This document shows positions 25,331-36,435 of a DNA stretch of 64,000 nucleotides, piece by piece (within the stretch, counting starts at the first letter, position 1; every line of letters begins with the position of its first letter). The position numbers and the translations under genes were made by a program. The DNA lies in the NCBI GenBank assembly GCA_905221605.1, contig CAJNDS010001902.1, forward strand, positions 469,501 to 533,500, in the 5' to 3' direction. This stretch comes from Symbiodinium natans. Lineage: Eukaryota; Sar; Dinophyceae; Suessiales; Symbiodiniaceae. The notes under the pieces were generated by a model that made no database searches, was not told where the DNA came from, and worked only from the letters and a program-made list of their open reading frames with translations.

Positions 25331-27913
25331 CTAAGACGAGCACACGAAAACGACTTGAGCCGGGGGCTTGGACGGACCATCAGCAATGTTTGAGTGCGTC
25401 GGAACACGACAAAAGTATGGCACAGTGTTCATGGCCGATTCCTTGAAGGCTCCACGTCGCAACATCCGCGACACATCCTCGGCATGAGCAGAGCCTGAGA
25501 TCCATGCAAACCTTGCAGCCTCATTGTCTATAAAGACAAGAACACACGCGTTCTTGAGCACATCGTGCCACAAGAACAAAGCTACGAGGTACGGCATTGT
25601 CTCAGCTTGGAAAATCAACTGCTTGATATTACGCTGCCTCCACATGCCAAGAATATCATCCGGCAACTGCTCACCAAAACACGCGATGCCTCTGCCTGAC
25701 TGATCACACAACACCGCGCCAATCGAGGCTTGCTGTCCTTCGCCCCCTTCGCAAGCTCCATCAAGAAAGAGAAGGAAAGTTGGCTTGTCCTGGACTTCAA
25801 CACGCCTTGGCGGCGCCTCCGCAACATGCTTCTTCAGCCAGTACAAACTGTGTTCCAGAGATGAACTCAGCCCAACGGACCAATCCAACGAATCCTCAAC
25901 TTTCCCAAGCTCGGACAAAGCTAACTTTGCCGTTCTGCCGAAAATCTGGGCTTCTGCAAACAGGAGCCGAGACCTCAAACTCTTCGCCTCCCACGGTCGC
26001 AAGCTCTGGGCCTCGAGAACAGCGTCTATGCGCTCCACCAACTCGCACTTTCTGCGTTCTGTGTTGCTGATGGTGAAGAAGCCGTCTGCCGACCCGCGGA
26101 GGTCGATCACCACACCGAGTGCACTGAAGCTGGATGCGAACGGGGCATTTTTCTCTGGGTCAGTAGAAAGTTCCCAGCCCAGCATGCGAAACAACAGCTG
26201 CACGGCACGATGTGTCTCGTCTGCATCTTCTTCGTTGCACACGACAATGAAGTCGTCGAAAAAGATAGTCCACACAAAGGCCAGCTCGTGACAACCGATG
26301 TACTTGATGGCTTCTGCGGCACGCAGAAAGGATGCAACAGAAGCAGTTGCGCCGAACGGGAGCGACTCCATTCTGAACACTCGCGGCTGAGCATCCTTGG
26401 GTGACCAGACAGCTATCCACGCAGCATGTAGTCCATCCTCTTTGATTGGGAGCTGTCTGTATGCCTTGCGCAAATCGTAAGTCTTCCCGACCAACTTACA
26501 CCCGCGCCCAGTCCTGCGAAGCCACTCCTTGATGACAGCGGCAACCTCGTCAATCGCTTCAACCTTGAGTTTTTCCGGCAAGCCCACGGCTCGATTCACC
26601 ATGGATGCAGAAAAATTGTCAATTGGTCGCAGCTTCGACTTTTGGGTGACGCCAAAACGAGGTGACACAATTGCCCCCGCGCCCAGCTCCCCAGGTAGGA
26701 AGGGTCCCTGCAGGAATCCTTCCTCCACTTCTTTCAAGGTCGCATCCCAGAGTTTCTGATCAACCTCAGGGTCAGCACTCTCCTTGATGGTTGCCATGGT
26801 GCGAGCTGTGATGGATGGCGCCATGGCCTTGAGGACAGACTCGTGAAGGGTGGGCGGACGGACCTTCTTCGGAAACACAGAAGACGCAGTCAACCACCCA
26901 TACAGCGGGAAGCCTGACGCCATCTCCATCGCGATTTGCTCATCAGGATACTGGCTTCGTTTCAGCAACGTTTGCAAGAATAGCAACCTCTTCCGAGACA
27001 TGATGCGTTGAACATGGACAGGCATCTCATCGCGCAGCAAACGCTCATCTCCGGCCAGTTCTTTGATTAGTTTCAGCGCGTCACGCGCCCACGCTGCTCT
27101 TCTCTGCTGAAGTAAAGCACCACCTCCTCTCAGCTGAACATCAATCGCTGCGCTGATCATGGGCGATAGTCGCAGCTTCTGCATACTCGGATGAACAAGC
27201 TTGCACGCTTCAGCCAGGAAGTCCAATGGATTTCTGGGAATGCCAAGGACAGCCATGCACTGGTCTCCAGACTTGCTGCTGCACACCTCAACACCCCCAT
27301 CTACAACAAACCGCAGCAGTCTTGTACCCGCAGGGAAAAACTCAGAGTCCGGAAGTCGACAGCCAGGCGTGAGCTCTCTCAGCGACATCATCGGCGGAAG
27401 TACATGCTCTCGCGAAACCAAGAAATCGGTCATCAACGGAGGGATTGCTTTCCCGCGCGGTAGATTGCCCAGAATAGCTTTGTTCACCAGAGCACACTGT
27501 CGGCTGTGGCTGGGTAGCACGTCTACCAAGACGTTTGGCTCCGATCGCAGACCGCGACGCTTGGCAAAGTCACTGACACACTCAGCCCACGCACTCGACA
27601 AGTTGCGATTGCACGTACTCTCGTCCGTCTCAGTCTGAATACGGGCATCAGCGACGGCGCCAGCAGATGTCACATGGATGTGCTGCCCATCACAGGTCCG
27701 CGCTAGGAGTAGCAACTCCGGAAGATTAGTCCACACAGCCCGCTCAAGTTTACGCGACCGCCCAAACATACACAAATGAAAAGAAAAGGCTGAAAACCCC
27801 TCCAAGTGGCCCAGTGCTAGATTGTCAGTGCTCAACCATGACGAAGAGCCCGCTGGACCAGCAATGGACCATCCAACGCCCCGCTCGTGAAGTCCCACGC
27901 ACTGCAGAGCCAC
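25331..27913 (-). CDS. DIRS-like reverse transcriptase/RNase H (intact ORF)
   Basis: 860 codons. RT motifs in order: FGVTQKSKLRPIDNFSASMV, KTYDLRKAYRQLPI (motif A), MESLPFGATASVASFLRAAE (motif B), WTIFFDDFIVVCNEED (motif C, catalytic DD near residue 550), ALGVVIDL. The RNase H follows with LFLDGACEG (first Asp), IFQAETMPYLVALFLWHDVL (Glu), VLVFIDNEAARFAW (Asp) and THSNIADGPSKPP (last Asp), so all four metal ligands are present. The 300-residue N-terminus has no recognised domain. Translation is probably from the polycistronic element RNA. Intact motifs suggest recent activity. It lies 3' of the Gag and recombinase ORFs on the same strand. Confidence 0.85.
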   Translation of the reverse strand: MALQCVGLHERGVGWSIAGPAGSSSWLSTDNLALGHLEGFSAFSFHLCMFGRSRKLERAVWTNLPELLLLARTCDGQHIHVTSAGAVADARIQTETDESTCNRNLSSAWAECVSDFAKRRGLRSEPNVLVDVLPSHSRQCALVNKAILGNLPRGKAIPPLMTDFLVSREHVLPPMMSLRELTPGCRLPDSEFFPAGTRLLRFVVDGGVEVCSSKSGDQCMAVLGIPRNPLDFLAEACKLVHPSMQKLRLSPMISAAIDVQLRGGGALLQQRRAAWARDALKLIKELAGDERLLRDEMPVHVQRIMSRKRLLFLQTLLKRSQYPDEQIAMEMASGFPLYGWLTASSVFPKKVRPPTLHESVLKAMAPSITARTMATIKESADPEVDQKLWDATLKEVEEGFLQGPFLPGELGAGAIVSPRFGVTQKSKLRPIDNFSASMVNRAVGLPEKLKVEAIDEVAAVIKEWLRRTGRGCKLVGKTYDLRKAYRQLPIKEDGLHAAWIAVWSPKDAQPRVFRMESLPFGATASVASFLRAAEAIKYIGCHELAFVWTIFFDDFIVVCNEEDADETHRAVQLLFRMLGWELSTDPEKNAPFASSFSALGVVIDLRGSADGFFTISNTERRKCELVERIDAVLEAQSLRPWEAKSLRSRLLFAEAQIFGRTAKLALSELGKVEDSLDWSVGLSSSLEHSLYWLKKHVAEAPPRRVEVQDKPTFLLFLDGACEGGEGQQASIGAVLCDQSGRGIACFGEQLPDDILGMWRQRNIKQLIFQAETMPYLVALFLWHDVLKNACVLVFIDNEAARFAWISGSAHAEDVSRMLRRGAFKESAMNTVPYFCRVPTHSNIADGPSKPPAQVVFVCSS

Positions 27914-28254
27914 CCACTGTAGTAAATTAGCTTTGCGTTATGACCATGGCAGTCATCATCACAAAGGGGAGATTTGCACCGACACACTGCGTCTCCGAAA
28001 ACAGACCGCTGCCCCTCAGCTGGTCGGCAAGGAAAAACGAAGTGCGCGTAAAGCAACAAAGGATGCTGCAGAAGATCTTCGGCCACACGCCTTTCGGACT
28101 CGACCGCTACATCCAACTGCAATCCCGCAGACCCTTTGGCCGCGGTTGCTGACAGAGAGAACCCCAGGAAGGGACGCATGTTGACTGAAGATCTGCAAAC
28201 AAAGTAGTCACCAATCAATCCAGAAAGGTTCGCACGCGGCACCCCACAACCGAG

Positions 28255-29568
28255 TCAGTCACTGTCACACTCCATCAGGGGGTGCGACTTGCCACACTTG
28301 ATGCACACATGGAGGCCGCGGGAGCACTTGCAAGGATTGCCAGCGGCCTTGAGCTTGCACCCATGATGCAGATTGTAGTTGAAGCAAATCTTTTCGCCCT
28401 TGCCCGTCTTGCCAGAATAGCCTTTGAGTGCATTTGGCACAGGGCCCTTCTTGTCCTCCTTGCGCTGCTTCTTCCTCTTCTTGTCTTTCAACTTCTTGTC
28501 GAGCGGCGGGTCCTCGGAACCCGCACTGCTGCTGGCCTCACGCTTGCGCTTGTGGACACGGGCTTTGCCACCATCATGCACAGGCATTGGAAGCAAGTGG
28601 AAGAGCACGGCCGCATGGTGGCACTCCGACTTCATGGCTTCATCCACAGGAAGCTTGCCATCTGCTGTACGCCGCAAAGAGCCGCGGCACACATCAGCTA
28701 CACGCATCCAGAGCTCCTTGTCAGCTCGCATGATGGACTCGATGTTCGGCCCCTGGTACCGATGAGGTGTAGGCTTCGTCAAGTGAGCAAGCATTTCCTT
28801 GGCAATGCGATCATGTGTTTCAAAAGTCATGAGTCCCGCCTGGTCGGCGGCCAGACCACGCCGAACCAAGGCATTGTGCACACGGAGCTCAGAGCTGGTG
28901 TCAGCAGCAAGGTCTGCAAGCTTTGGTCTTGCGTGGATCTCCTTGTTCTCAAGCACAAGAACTTGCCTTTCTGTGCGTTGCGCACCCAACTCATGCTCTC
29001 TGCTGACGCAACGAGACAAGGCCACATAACGAAGACAAGATTGCTCAACCATCTGACAAAACAAGTCTACCAGGGAGTTGGCAGGCTCTGTTTCCCCATG
29101 GATGTGAAGACCAGGCAAACGCGCAAGCTGCTGGTTCTGTCTTTCCTGTCGCTCCTGAGGGGGAAGCTTGCGCGGCACGGCCTCATCTGCGACTTCCACA
29201 CGCTGCTTGATGGCTGCCACACTGATGGTGATGGCTTCATACGCAAGTTGCCGAAGAGAGGCTGCGGCCCCGATGGACAAGCCGTCAGGAAAGCACAAAT
29301 CACACAACTCCTGCAGCTTACCCTCGTTGAGCTGCCCAGGTTGACCACACACGGCAAAGGCAAAGGTGTTGAAGGACGTGACATCGTGTTCGAGGAGCGC
29401 GGCAACGTGTTCCGCGGATAATCGCACCTCGGTCGCACGATGTTTGAAAGAAGCTACTGACTCAGCCAGCATTGCCATGACGGAAGCACAGGCACAGCGG
29501 CACAGGCGCAGCAGACTCGTGAAGCTAGACACACCTTGAACAGACACTGCCAAGAATACACAAAGCAC
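28255..29568 (-). CDS. Gag-like protein with CCCH plus CCHC zinc fingers
   Basis: 437 codons. The N-terminal half is helical. The C-terminal third has a Lys-rich basic stretch (KKLKDKKRKKQRKEDKKG) followed by CFNYNLHHGCKLKAAGNPCK and GLHVCIKCGKSHPLMEC, i.e. a CCCH-like finger and a CxxCx4HxxxxC Gag knuckle. This combination also occurs in the other two DIRS-like elements here (32.3 kb, 47.7 kb). It probably packages element RNA. Intact; 342 bp upstream of the RT ORF and 387 bp downstream of the recombinase ORF. Confidence 0.8.
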   Translation of the reverse strand: MLCVFLAVSVQGVSSFTSLLRLCRCACASVMAMLAESVASFKHRATEVRLSAEHVAALLEHDVTSFNTFAFAVCGQPGQLNEGKLQELCDLCFPDGLSIGAAASLRQLAYEAITISVAAIKQRVEVADEAVPRKLPPQERQERQNQQLARLPGLHIHGETEPANSLVDLFCQMVEQSCLRYVALSRCVSREHELGAQRTERQVLVLENKEIHARPKLADLAADTSSELRVHNALVRRGLAADQAGLMTFETHDRIAKEMLAHLTKPTPHRYQGPNIESIMRADKELWMRVADVCRGSLRRTADGKLPVDEAMKSECHHAAVLFHLLPMPVHDGGKARVHKRKREASSSAGSEDPPLDKKLKDKKRKKQRKEDKKGPVPNALKGYSGKTGKGEKICFNYNLHHGCKLKAAGNPCKCSRGLHVCIKCGKSHPLMECDSD

Positions 29569-29954
29569 AACCGGTCAAACAAAGCGCCAAAGAGAGAAAG
29601 ATTACTGAAAACTCCACGCGGCGAAGGCCTAGCTGCTGCACACAGACGGCACTCAGGCACAACGAGCTATGGCGCACACAACACAAAACAGCTCTTGGCT
29701 TCTTTGGCGCACATCAGCTCGTCAACTAGCACAGTGGGGCAACCCCGCGCACCAATAGCTGAGCACAGCTACCACAGGCCATTGCCCGCACACGGTACAA
29801 CACTGTGCAACAAAGCGGCGTGCTTGCACACACATGCGCGCGCCGCTGAGAATGGCCCACTGGCTCATTCCAGCCTGGCACCCCACAGTGCCCTTGTCTA
29901 CACAGTTGCAGACAACAAATTGTACGAAGCTCGCATCAAGCTCGCCTTCGCACA

Positions 29955-31829
29955 CTAGCGCCTGAAACAAACGATGCACTGAAACAATGTCTCAGACGCT
30001 GTCTGCACCTGCTGGTATCGTCCGGTGATGATACGCCCACAAAGTAACTTGACACCCTTGGACTTCCTCAAATGCTGAAAACCAGAAAGCCTGTGTCGAA
30101 AGACAACGCAGTCGGCAGGTACATGAGCAGGCGGTGGACGTAGTACAGGATCAATTCGCTCCAAGAGGGACGAATGGTCAGGAAGGTCCTCGGAAACAAC
30201 ACTACCTGCAGAAGCATCTGACTCCGAGTCCTCGGACGAGGAAGAGTCGTCGCTGCTGGAGCTTTCAGTGTCAGATCCAGAACCAGAGTTTGACTGACTG
30301 CTTGCACATCCTTGTCCTTGTCGCACAATCTGACCAGAACGCGTCTGATCAGGTAGGAAAAGCTTAGACTTGATGGCCTGCAGCACTGAAACAAGGCTGC
30401 GCACAGGCGCCGCCATTGAATCACGATTGTAGGTTTCCGCTGAAACTGCATTTGGGTCCAGGTGATGACCCAAAACTCTCCGCTCAGCAAGAGGCACTCC
30501 AAACTTTCCGGTCCACGACAGCGGCGTCACCTTCAGCGAATGCGAACGCACCTTGTTGGGCTTTTCCTCACCAACGCCGAGCACTCGACGCAGCATGCGC
30601 CCAATGTCAGAAGAGCTCGCTGGCACAGAAGACGGTTCACCGCTCGGCGTGAACTTACAAATGAGCGGGTAATGTAGCTGTCCATGAGTTTGCAACCCAA
30701 GACCAGCACGCGCGGATAACCAAGCGTCGACCCAGCTCGACTCAGATAAGCTGAAGAGCGGCGCAACTACCGGCAGGATACGCCGCTTCTTGTCTAAGGT
30801 GTATGCAGTTTTGCTGCCAACCACTTCAAGCTCGAAGAAACCAACATCGGTACGACCATGAACGGGCTCTGGTCGGTCAAGAATACCAGAACGTGCCCTC
30901 TGGCCGTCCGAAACTCTGGCGCACCCATACAGAAGGACAAGCATGCCTCCTACTGTGCACACGTCTTGAAGACAAGCATCACCACAACAAAACTGCTCCA
31001 ACTTGATGACTTGCGCAACGGTCAAGGCCACTGCTTGCACCACGACAGGAGCGTTCGCAGCGAGCGCATCTGCCGCTCCTTTTACACGCTGAGAGCCATG
31101 AAAGACCTCGTCAACTTGTAGCCCAAGCATGCCCACTGAGAAGTTGACAGCCTCGACAAACGATTTGCCAGCCGTGGGAGCACTTCCGTTGGCTTGCAAA
31201 TGTTTGATGTAACGATAGGCGATCTGTTCCAGCAGAGGAAAAGGAGAAATGGCCTGGTCAGTGCACCAAGAAGTAAACCGAGAAATAGCCCCCAGCCGCT
31301 TCGCGATGGTAGAAGTAGCCTTTCTCGCAAGGGCGTCGCCCAATGAAGCTACCACGTCATCTCGGACTAGAGCCCGCTGTTCTTTTAGAAGCACGCGGCC
31401 CAGCTGCCACGCCTCCAAATCCAGGCAAAGAAGAGTGGCCCACTCATTGGCTAAGGCAACCCTTCTGCTCTTCACATCATCTGGCGCACGATCGGTCATC
31501 ACGACTGCATAGAGCGTCGCTCGCGAGCACCGCATTGGACCGGAGGGAACATGCACAACACGTTGCATAGCAGACTTCGGAACAGAATGCACGAGGGGAG
31601 GAGCAGGCCGCTTGAAGCCACGACGTTCCAAACCCGGCACCAGAAGCTCCTCGACCGAAGTCTGCCCGAAGACGACACCCAGGAAACCTTCTTCCCAGAA
31701 ATGCTTGGGAACGTCCATCTCGAGCTGGGAGGCAAAGCTTTGCACTTTGCACCACAACTGCATCAACGCGCGTCGGCGGCTCCATAGCACGCACTCACAA
31801 GAAGGCAAGAACAATCGAAAGTGCAGCAA
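29955..31829 (-). CDS. Tyrosine recombinase of the DIRS-like element (intact ORF)
   Basis: 624 codons; the first eight lie inside the 242-bp dispersed repeat, and a methionine about 22 codons in (MQLWCKV) is an alternative start. The region from about residue 130 is a SAM-like core-binding domain (STIAKRLGAISRFTSWCTDQ). The catalytic region has YGCARVSDGQRA (box I Arg, about residue 306), VRSHSLKVTPLSWTGKFGV (His about 430, with Lys replacing the usual Arg of HxxR), RRVLGHHLDP and ETYNRDSM (Tyr about 467). A Ser/Asp-rich acidic stretch follows at about 540-580. The enzyme would integrate a circular DNA intermediate. Its position upstream of Gag and RT is unusual. Confidence 0.8.
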   Translation of the reverse strand: MLHFRLFLPSCECVLWSRRRALMQLWCKVQSFASQLEMDVPKHFWEEGFLGVVFGQTSVEELLVPGLERRGFKRPAPPLVHSVPKSAMQRVVHVPSGPMRCSRATLYAVVMTDRAPDDVKSRRVALANEWATLLCLDLEAWQLGRVLLKEQRALVRDDVVASLGDALARKATSTIAKRLGAISRFTSWCTDQAISPFPLLEQIAYRYIKHLQANGSAPTAGKSFVEAVNFSVGMLGLQVDEVFHGSQRVKGAADALAANAPVVVQAVALTVAQVIKLEQFCCGDACLQDVCTVGGMLVLLYGCARVSDGQRARSGILDRPEPVHGRTDVGFFELEVVGSKTAYTLDKKRRILPVVAPLFSLSESSWVDAWLSARAGLGLQTHGQLHYPLICKFTPSGEPSSVPASSSDIGRMLRRVLGVGEEKPNKVRSHSLKVTPLSWTGKFGVPLAERRVLGHHLDPNAVSAETYNRDSMAAPVRSLVSVLQAIKSKLFLPDQTRSGQIVRQGQGCASSQSNSGSGSDTESSSSDDSSSSEDSESDASAGSVVSEDLPDHSSLLERIDPVLRPPPAHVPADCVVFRHRLSGFQHLRKSKGVKLLCGRIITGRYQQVQTASETLFQCIVCFRR

Positions 31830-32046
31830 GCTGGCGACGCTTTAGTAGCCAAGCAAGCTAAGTCTATGGGGCGCCCACCCACCCGCCTCAGCCGACGCTG
31901 CAAAGCATGACAGTGAAGAATACAATTACATGGCGCAGACGCAGGCAAGCAGGACGGTTGCTTTCAACACCACGTCACAACCCGGCTACCTTGCGCCCTT
32001 GAGGAGCGGAGCTAGAATAAAGCGTTATCAACAAGTAGACTACAGC
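31804..32046 (-). repeat. 242-bp dispersed repeat, copy B
   Basis: Counterpart of 10012-10254. It overlaps the start of the recombinase ORF and separates it from the Gag remnant. Confidence 0.95.
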
Positions 32047-32231
32047 GGAGAGTGGCCCTCAGAGGCACCAGTGTCATCATTGACAATGTCGTCAACAGAA
32101 GAAATGTAGCCTTCCAAACCGGACTGCGCCGAAGAGAGCGTCCCCACCGAAGGCGAGCGCAGGCCGCAAGAAACCGAGGGGCACTGTGAGAGACGGGGCT
32201 CCGCCTCGGTACGCGAAGCCCCTGCAACGTT

Positions 32232-33455
32232 TCAAGATGAGGTCTGCTCAGCAGACTTCTTCTCCGGGCAAACCTTCTTGCCATGACCAGGAGCGAGGCA
32301 CAGCTGACACACATGCTCAAAACCGCAGCCACCCTGACACTTGCCATTGTTGAACTTGAAGCAAATGCCTTTTCCACACGCTGTCTTCGTCTTCAAGAAC
32401 AACTTCTTGACTTGACCCTTTCCACCTTTCCCACCTTTGCCCTTGCCCTTTCGCTGGAGCCAACCATCATGGTGTAGCCACGCGTCACCCTGATCATATG
32501 ACGAAGTCAGGAATTCGGCAGACGTAGTCAAAGGCATGAGAACATGAAGGTTGAGAATCTCCGGGCATTTGCACGCTGTTTCCAAAGCTACCGACAAGGA
32601 ATTGGCATCGCCAGTCCGAACAAGCTGGTAAGCCTTTTTACGAAGCTCCTGCTCAAAGGAGAGCACTAAACTCCAAGCGGGCCTCTTTGTCTCTTTCCCG
32701 AACATCAAGGGGTGGCTGGCGATGTGTTTGCCCAAGACAAAATCCGACAGTCGGCAGACAACCAAGGCTGATTCACGTGCTTTGTTCTGCACATGAGCCA
32801 AGCGATAGCAATAAGACGCTGGCGCTGACGTAGTTCCTCACCAGTGGCAGGCAGAGCCACACGGGCCGTGCCGGGACGAATCTTCAAATGTCCCGTGCCA
32901 TGCTCGACGATGCTGCTGAAGAGATCAATGTCCTTATCTTCGAGACAGAGAACCTCGCGCAAGTCCTCGGCCTGGAGAGCACTTTGCTCAATCTGCTCAA
33001 GCTTCGTCGCAACCAACGACTTCGCAGGAACTTCCGAGTCCCTGAGGCTGCCGAATTCGGCTTCGACAGCTTTGCGCATAGCTGCCATCTCCGAAAGCTG
33101 AACCGCGCTGTGACTGACCTAGGCGGCTTTCAACCTTCAGCTTCTCCTCCGTAGTGGCCTGAAGGCGAGAAGACTCCCAAGCTGCTAACACGCTTGCCAC
33201 AGCAATGCGGGAAGGGGTGTCTTCATCATGTTTCAAGCCAATCTCTGCCGCCAACGCACCACGAACATCAGTACGCGACTCATCCATGCCCGCGAAGAGA
33301 TGCAAGTTTGTAAATCCGGCATGGAAAAGAGCGATTTGTACTTTCTGGGGAACGCCTTTCTCTGCGAGATGGAACTTCAGATCCGAAGAAGCCGACGCCA
33401 AGGCAACCTTCTGCTGCTCCTCGGTCAGTTCCGTCAGTGGCATGATGCAGCACAC
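32232..33455 (-). pseudogene. Gag remnant of a DIRS-like element, two frameshifts
   Basis: Three consecutive frames join into one Gag: 33455-33090 (LTELTEEQQKVALASASSDL, FHAGFTNLHLFAGMDESRTD), 33088-32810 (AVEAEFGSLRDSEVPAKSLV, LREVLCLEDKDIDLFSSIVE) and 32801-32232 (SALVVCRLSDFVLGKHIASH). It ends with a Gly/Lys linker, a CCCH finger CFKFNNGKCQGGCGFEH and a knuckle CQLCLAPGHGKKVC. It is broken by frame changes near 33.1 and 32.8 kb. It differs clearly from the intact Gag at 28.3 kb, so it belongs to another family, perhaps that of the 5.5-10.4 kb element. Confidence 0.7.
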
Positions 33456-34280
33456 AGAAGAAAAGGAACTTGCACACTGTCAGGCAAGCGTTTATGGTCG
33501 TTGCCCTAATGACCGGGTCCGCCAAACCCCCTGAAATTTTGCATACATTTCCGTGATCGGTTTGGGCTCTGGACCCCACTTGCTCCAGAGAGCTGAAAAA
33601 CTGGTTAACGGTTCGGGCTTGGCACCATGTTTCAAAGCAGAACACTTCGTTCTGGCATTGGGCAGGTCCCTGAAACAGGGAATTCATTGGTTTTGAAACC
33701 AAGATTTCCAGAACATATACTATGCCAACTCAAAAACCTGCACCTGTTGGCACATATTGTGTGTTGTTTCTCTTCCACGCAAAACGGAACGCTTGCAGAT
33801 GATGCATGTTTTTTTGCTTGAACTTATGTTGAACATGTGCTCTCTGCCTGGCTATTGCTGTGTATTTGTCGCAATGTTGCGGGAATCATTCTGCACAAAG
33901 GCTAGTTGCCAATGACATGGTTTGCTTTTCCTGTCCCACCATTCCAACCATGCAACCAGGAAGTTGGACTGAACCCCAAGGCCTTGACCTGCAAGCATAT
34001 TGTCTTCGCCAACCGACTTCCCGGGCATTGTGACAAAACTGCAGCTATTGACATTCTGTCACTGGGTTTCGTAAGATGTTTTACCCTTTGAATCCACCCC
34101 AAGTATGGAATTGAGGGTTTAGGTGTTTGGAGCTGGTTTGTGTTTAAAGTCTTTAAAAACCCACCACCACCCTGGACCCCAGGACTTGAACTACCCGTGC
34201 TCTTTTCTTTTCTCTTCTAGCTCGCCAAACTAATCGTTCCTTTCAAGGACCGAAATGAGAAACTTGAAATACTTGAAACA
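33456..34280. other. No gene recognised
   Basis: Unique-looking sequence with short unsupported ORFs. A pyrimidine tract ending in TCTTCTAG at 34201-34220 would serve as a plus-strand 3' splice site. Confidence 0.5.
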
Positions 34281-34284
34281 TGGG

Positions 34285-34566
34285 TCAAGGGTTCGGCTTT
34301 GCTCTGGTCGCAGTGTCTCCAAACAAAGATTGCATGCCCTGACTGGAGACCAACCTGAATTTGTCCAGGCCCTGCGAACTCGAAGCATCCTGTCGCAACA
34401 GCCTTTTCTCAGCTGCTTGAAGCTTCTGTCTTGTTTCAGACAAGTCACTCTCCAACTCAGCTTTCTTTGTCGTTAAAACTGAGATGGTCTTTTCCTGGCT
34501 ATCTGCCAGAAGTCGAGTTCGCTTCAAAGCACACTTGAGGTCTTCCACCTCATTCTCGTTACTGTG
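34285..34566 (-). CDS. Possible coiled-coil coding fragment
   Basis: Reads MEDLKCALKRTRLLADSQEK, TISVLTTKKAELESDLSETR and QKLQAAEKRLLRQDASSSQG, with heptad-like spacing of Leu/Ile. No neighbouring exon was found, so it could be an exon of an unseen gene or a relic. Confidence 0.35.
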   Translation of the reverse strand, partial: HSNENEVEDLKCALKRTRLLADSQEKTISVLTTKKAELESDLSETRQKLQAAEKRLLRQDASSSQGLDKFRLVSSQGMQSLFGDTATRAKPNP

Positions 34567-34802
34567 ACGCTACAGACTTGTCGGCCAAATGAAGCACTTC
34601 AACACGCGCAGTCGCAAGATCAATCGTAGCCAGCCAACATGGAGGCTATGGGCAGCGTCCCATGCGAAGGACGCAGCAAGGGGCACCTGTTGACAAACCT
34701 GTCAACAACGCCATGCAACATGTTGACAAGAAACATTGTCAACAGCATGGACGACACTACATGTCGCTAGCCGCCCCAAGCAGACGCATACTTCAAAGCG
34801 TG

Positions 34803-35002
34803 CGCGAGAATGCAAGCCACTTGCAACAGTGCACTGCTTCTCGAAAGTTGCAGACGAGCAGCAACACAAGCAGATGGCAAATGGCTTCAACGAGCACATG
34901 ACATGAGCATCACGCGCACGCAACCCTGCCCGCAAGACCTGCGCCAACGAACACACCCTGCAGACAGACAAGTCCCCTTACGATGGACGCGGTCCACTCC
35001 AC
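34803..35002 (+). repeat. 200-bp dispersed repeat, copy B
   Basis: Counterpart of 7071-7270; here it lacks the flanking 198-bp direct repeats. Confidence 0.95.
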
Positions 35003-35795
35003 AAGACCCTCGACCAAGCCGCCGAGCACGAGCTCCTGCGCACCTAAAGGAGCGGGCTGCGCTACAAAGTTTGTGGGGACGAGGCCTAAACCGAAAGCAA
35101 GGGTAACCAGAAATGGGAGGGATGCAGTGTGGTCCTGATGGCGTCCAACGCCATCGCCACTGGACAGCACAGACTCTTTTTTTCTACACAGAACGGAAAG
35201 TAGGAGTCGCAGCCATTCCAGGCTGGCGGTAGGAGAACAGATCCCCTTAGCGAGCGTCGTGCCGCCCATTGCTGCAAAATCTAGAGCGAAAGACCAGGCT
35301 TCTTAACCGTATTGACCAACGGCTCGAAAGAACTCTTTTCGCTCTTCTTAGCAAGTCGACACGCTTCTCGCTCGCTCACCACTTCTCCAATATTGTGCGA
35401 CTCCAATTCTTCTAGTTCTAATCATGGACAAGGACAAATAGTGGAGTTTAATCGACACCGGGAAGCAAATACGGTTCGAGAGAGCTGTCTGGGTCCGTCC
35501 ACCCGAGAGGTGGAGGTGTCAAGAGCGTGTTCCCCCATCCAGGCGAAGGACCTGGCTGCTGTGAGCAATCAAGCGGCGTCTTCCTTTGAACTCAAGTTTG
35601 AAGGGAGTAGAATTTGTTGTCAGGTCCCCCGCAAGCTGTTTCGGAGACCTTTGGTAAGCTGTTGGATTCCAACCGCCAACTTTAGCTGAACCGAACGAAG
35701 AGTTCGAGTCTTGAATCTCCTGGCCAACCTTTGCTGCTTTCAAGTACATTGTCGGGAAATCTACCATCACGATCCCTTCATTCTACCAACCAGCA
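35003..35795. other. Repeat-derived sequence, no gene recognised
   Basis: The first 100 bases are a diverged continuation of the repeat shared with 6725-6825. The rest holds no supported ORF. Confidence 0.5.
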
Positions 35796-36110
35796 GAATT
35801 CTTTTTTTTTGGACCATTGCCTCTTTACTACATCAGCAGCGCAGGAGGCCGTTCTTAGGGATCTTAATGCAAGAGGTGAAACGGAGTAGGTGCGAAAACC
35901 AAAGCAAACACACACCAAAACAAACACAAAACACAACCACCAACCAGCAGCAAACCCGAAAAACAGAGCACCTAAAGTCTACGTGTTCCCCGCTCTCAGT
36001 ACTCGAAGTCGTCGCAGAAGTCCAGTTGTGATCGAGCAGCGCAGAGCATGCGGGGGGTCGCAAAATGCGAGGGTATGCCAGATCATCAAAACCACCATCA
36101 TGTAGCCACA
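35796..36110 (-). repeat. Inverted-repeat family, outer left copy
   Basis: On the minus strand it reads like 41615-41885 on the plus strand, including TTGTGTTTTGTGTTTGTTTT and a TTTCAC...GATCCCTAA segment. It ends at an A/T run near 35806. Confidence 0.85.
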
Positions 36111-36435
36111 GGTGCAAGGTCAGCCGACAAGCTGTAATTCGAGAATGACAGCAGAATACCGACCAACACAGTGAGGCACCAGGCGCACAGTAGCGAAAAG
36201 GGAAGGTTGCTGCGCTAACCTGGCAGTTTCCAGATTCGTGTGCCTGGCGGCCTCCATCCAGACCTGCAAGGCCAGGGCCCTTTTGATAAAAATCAAAAAG
36301 CTAACGCCCAGTCTGGGTCGGAGCACAATGGCCGGAAATGGCTTTTTTACAATCACGCAAACACATGAGAGCCTGGACTTTACGCTGCAGGTCTTCGAGG
36401 CTTCGAAGCCTTTAAAAGAATTCCCAAACAAGATT

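Noticed and set aside
34165-34200. tRNA-like 3' end (minus strand AGTTCAAGTCC resembles a B box)
   Set aside because: No pairing T stem or acceptor stem and no A box at the right distance.
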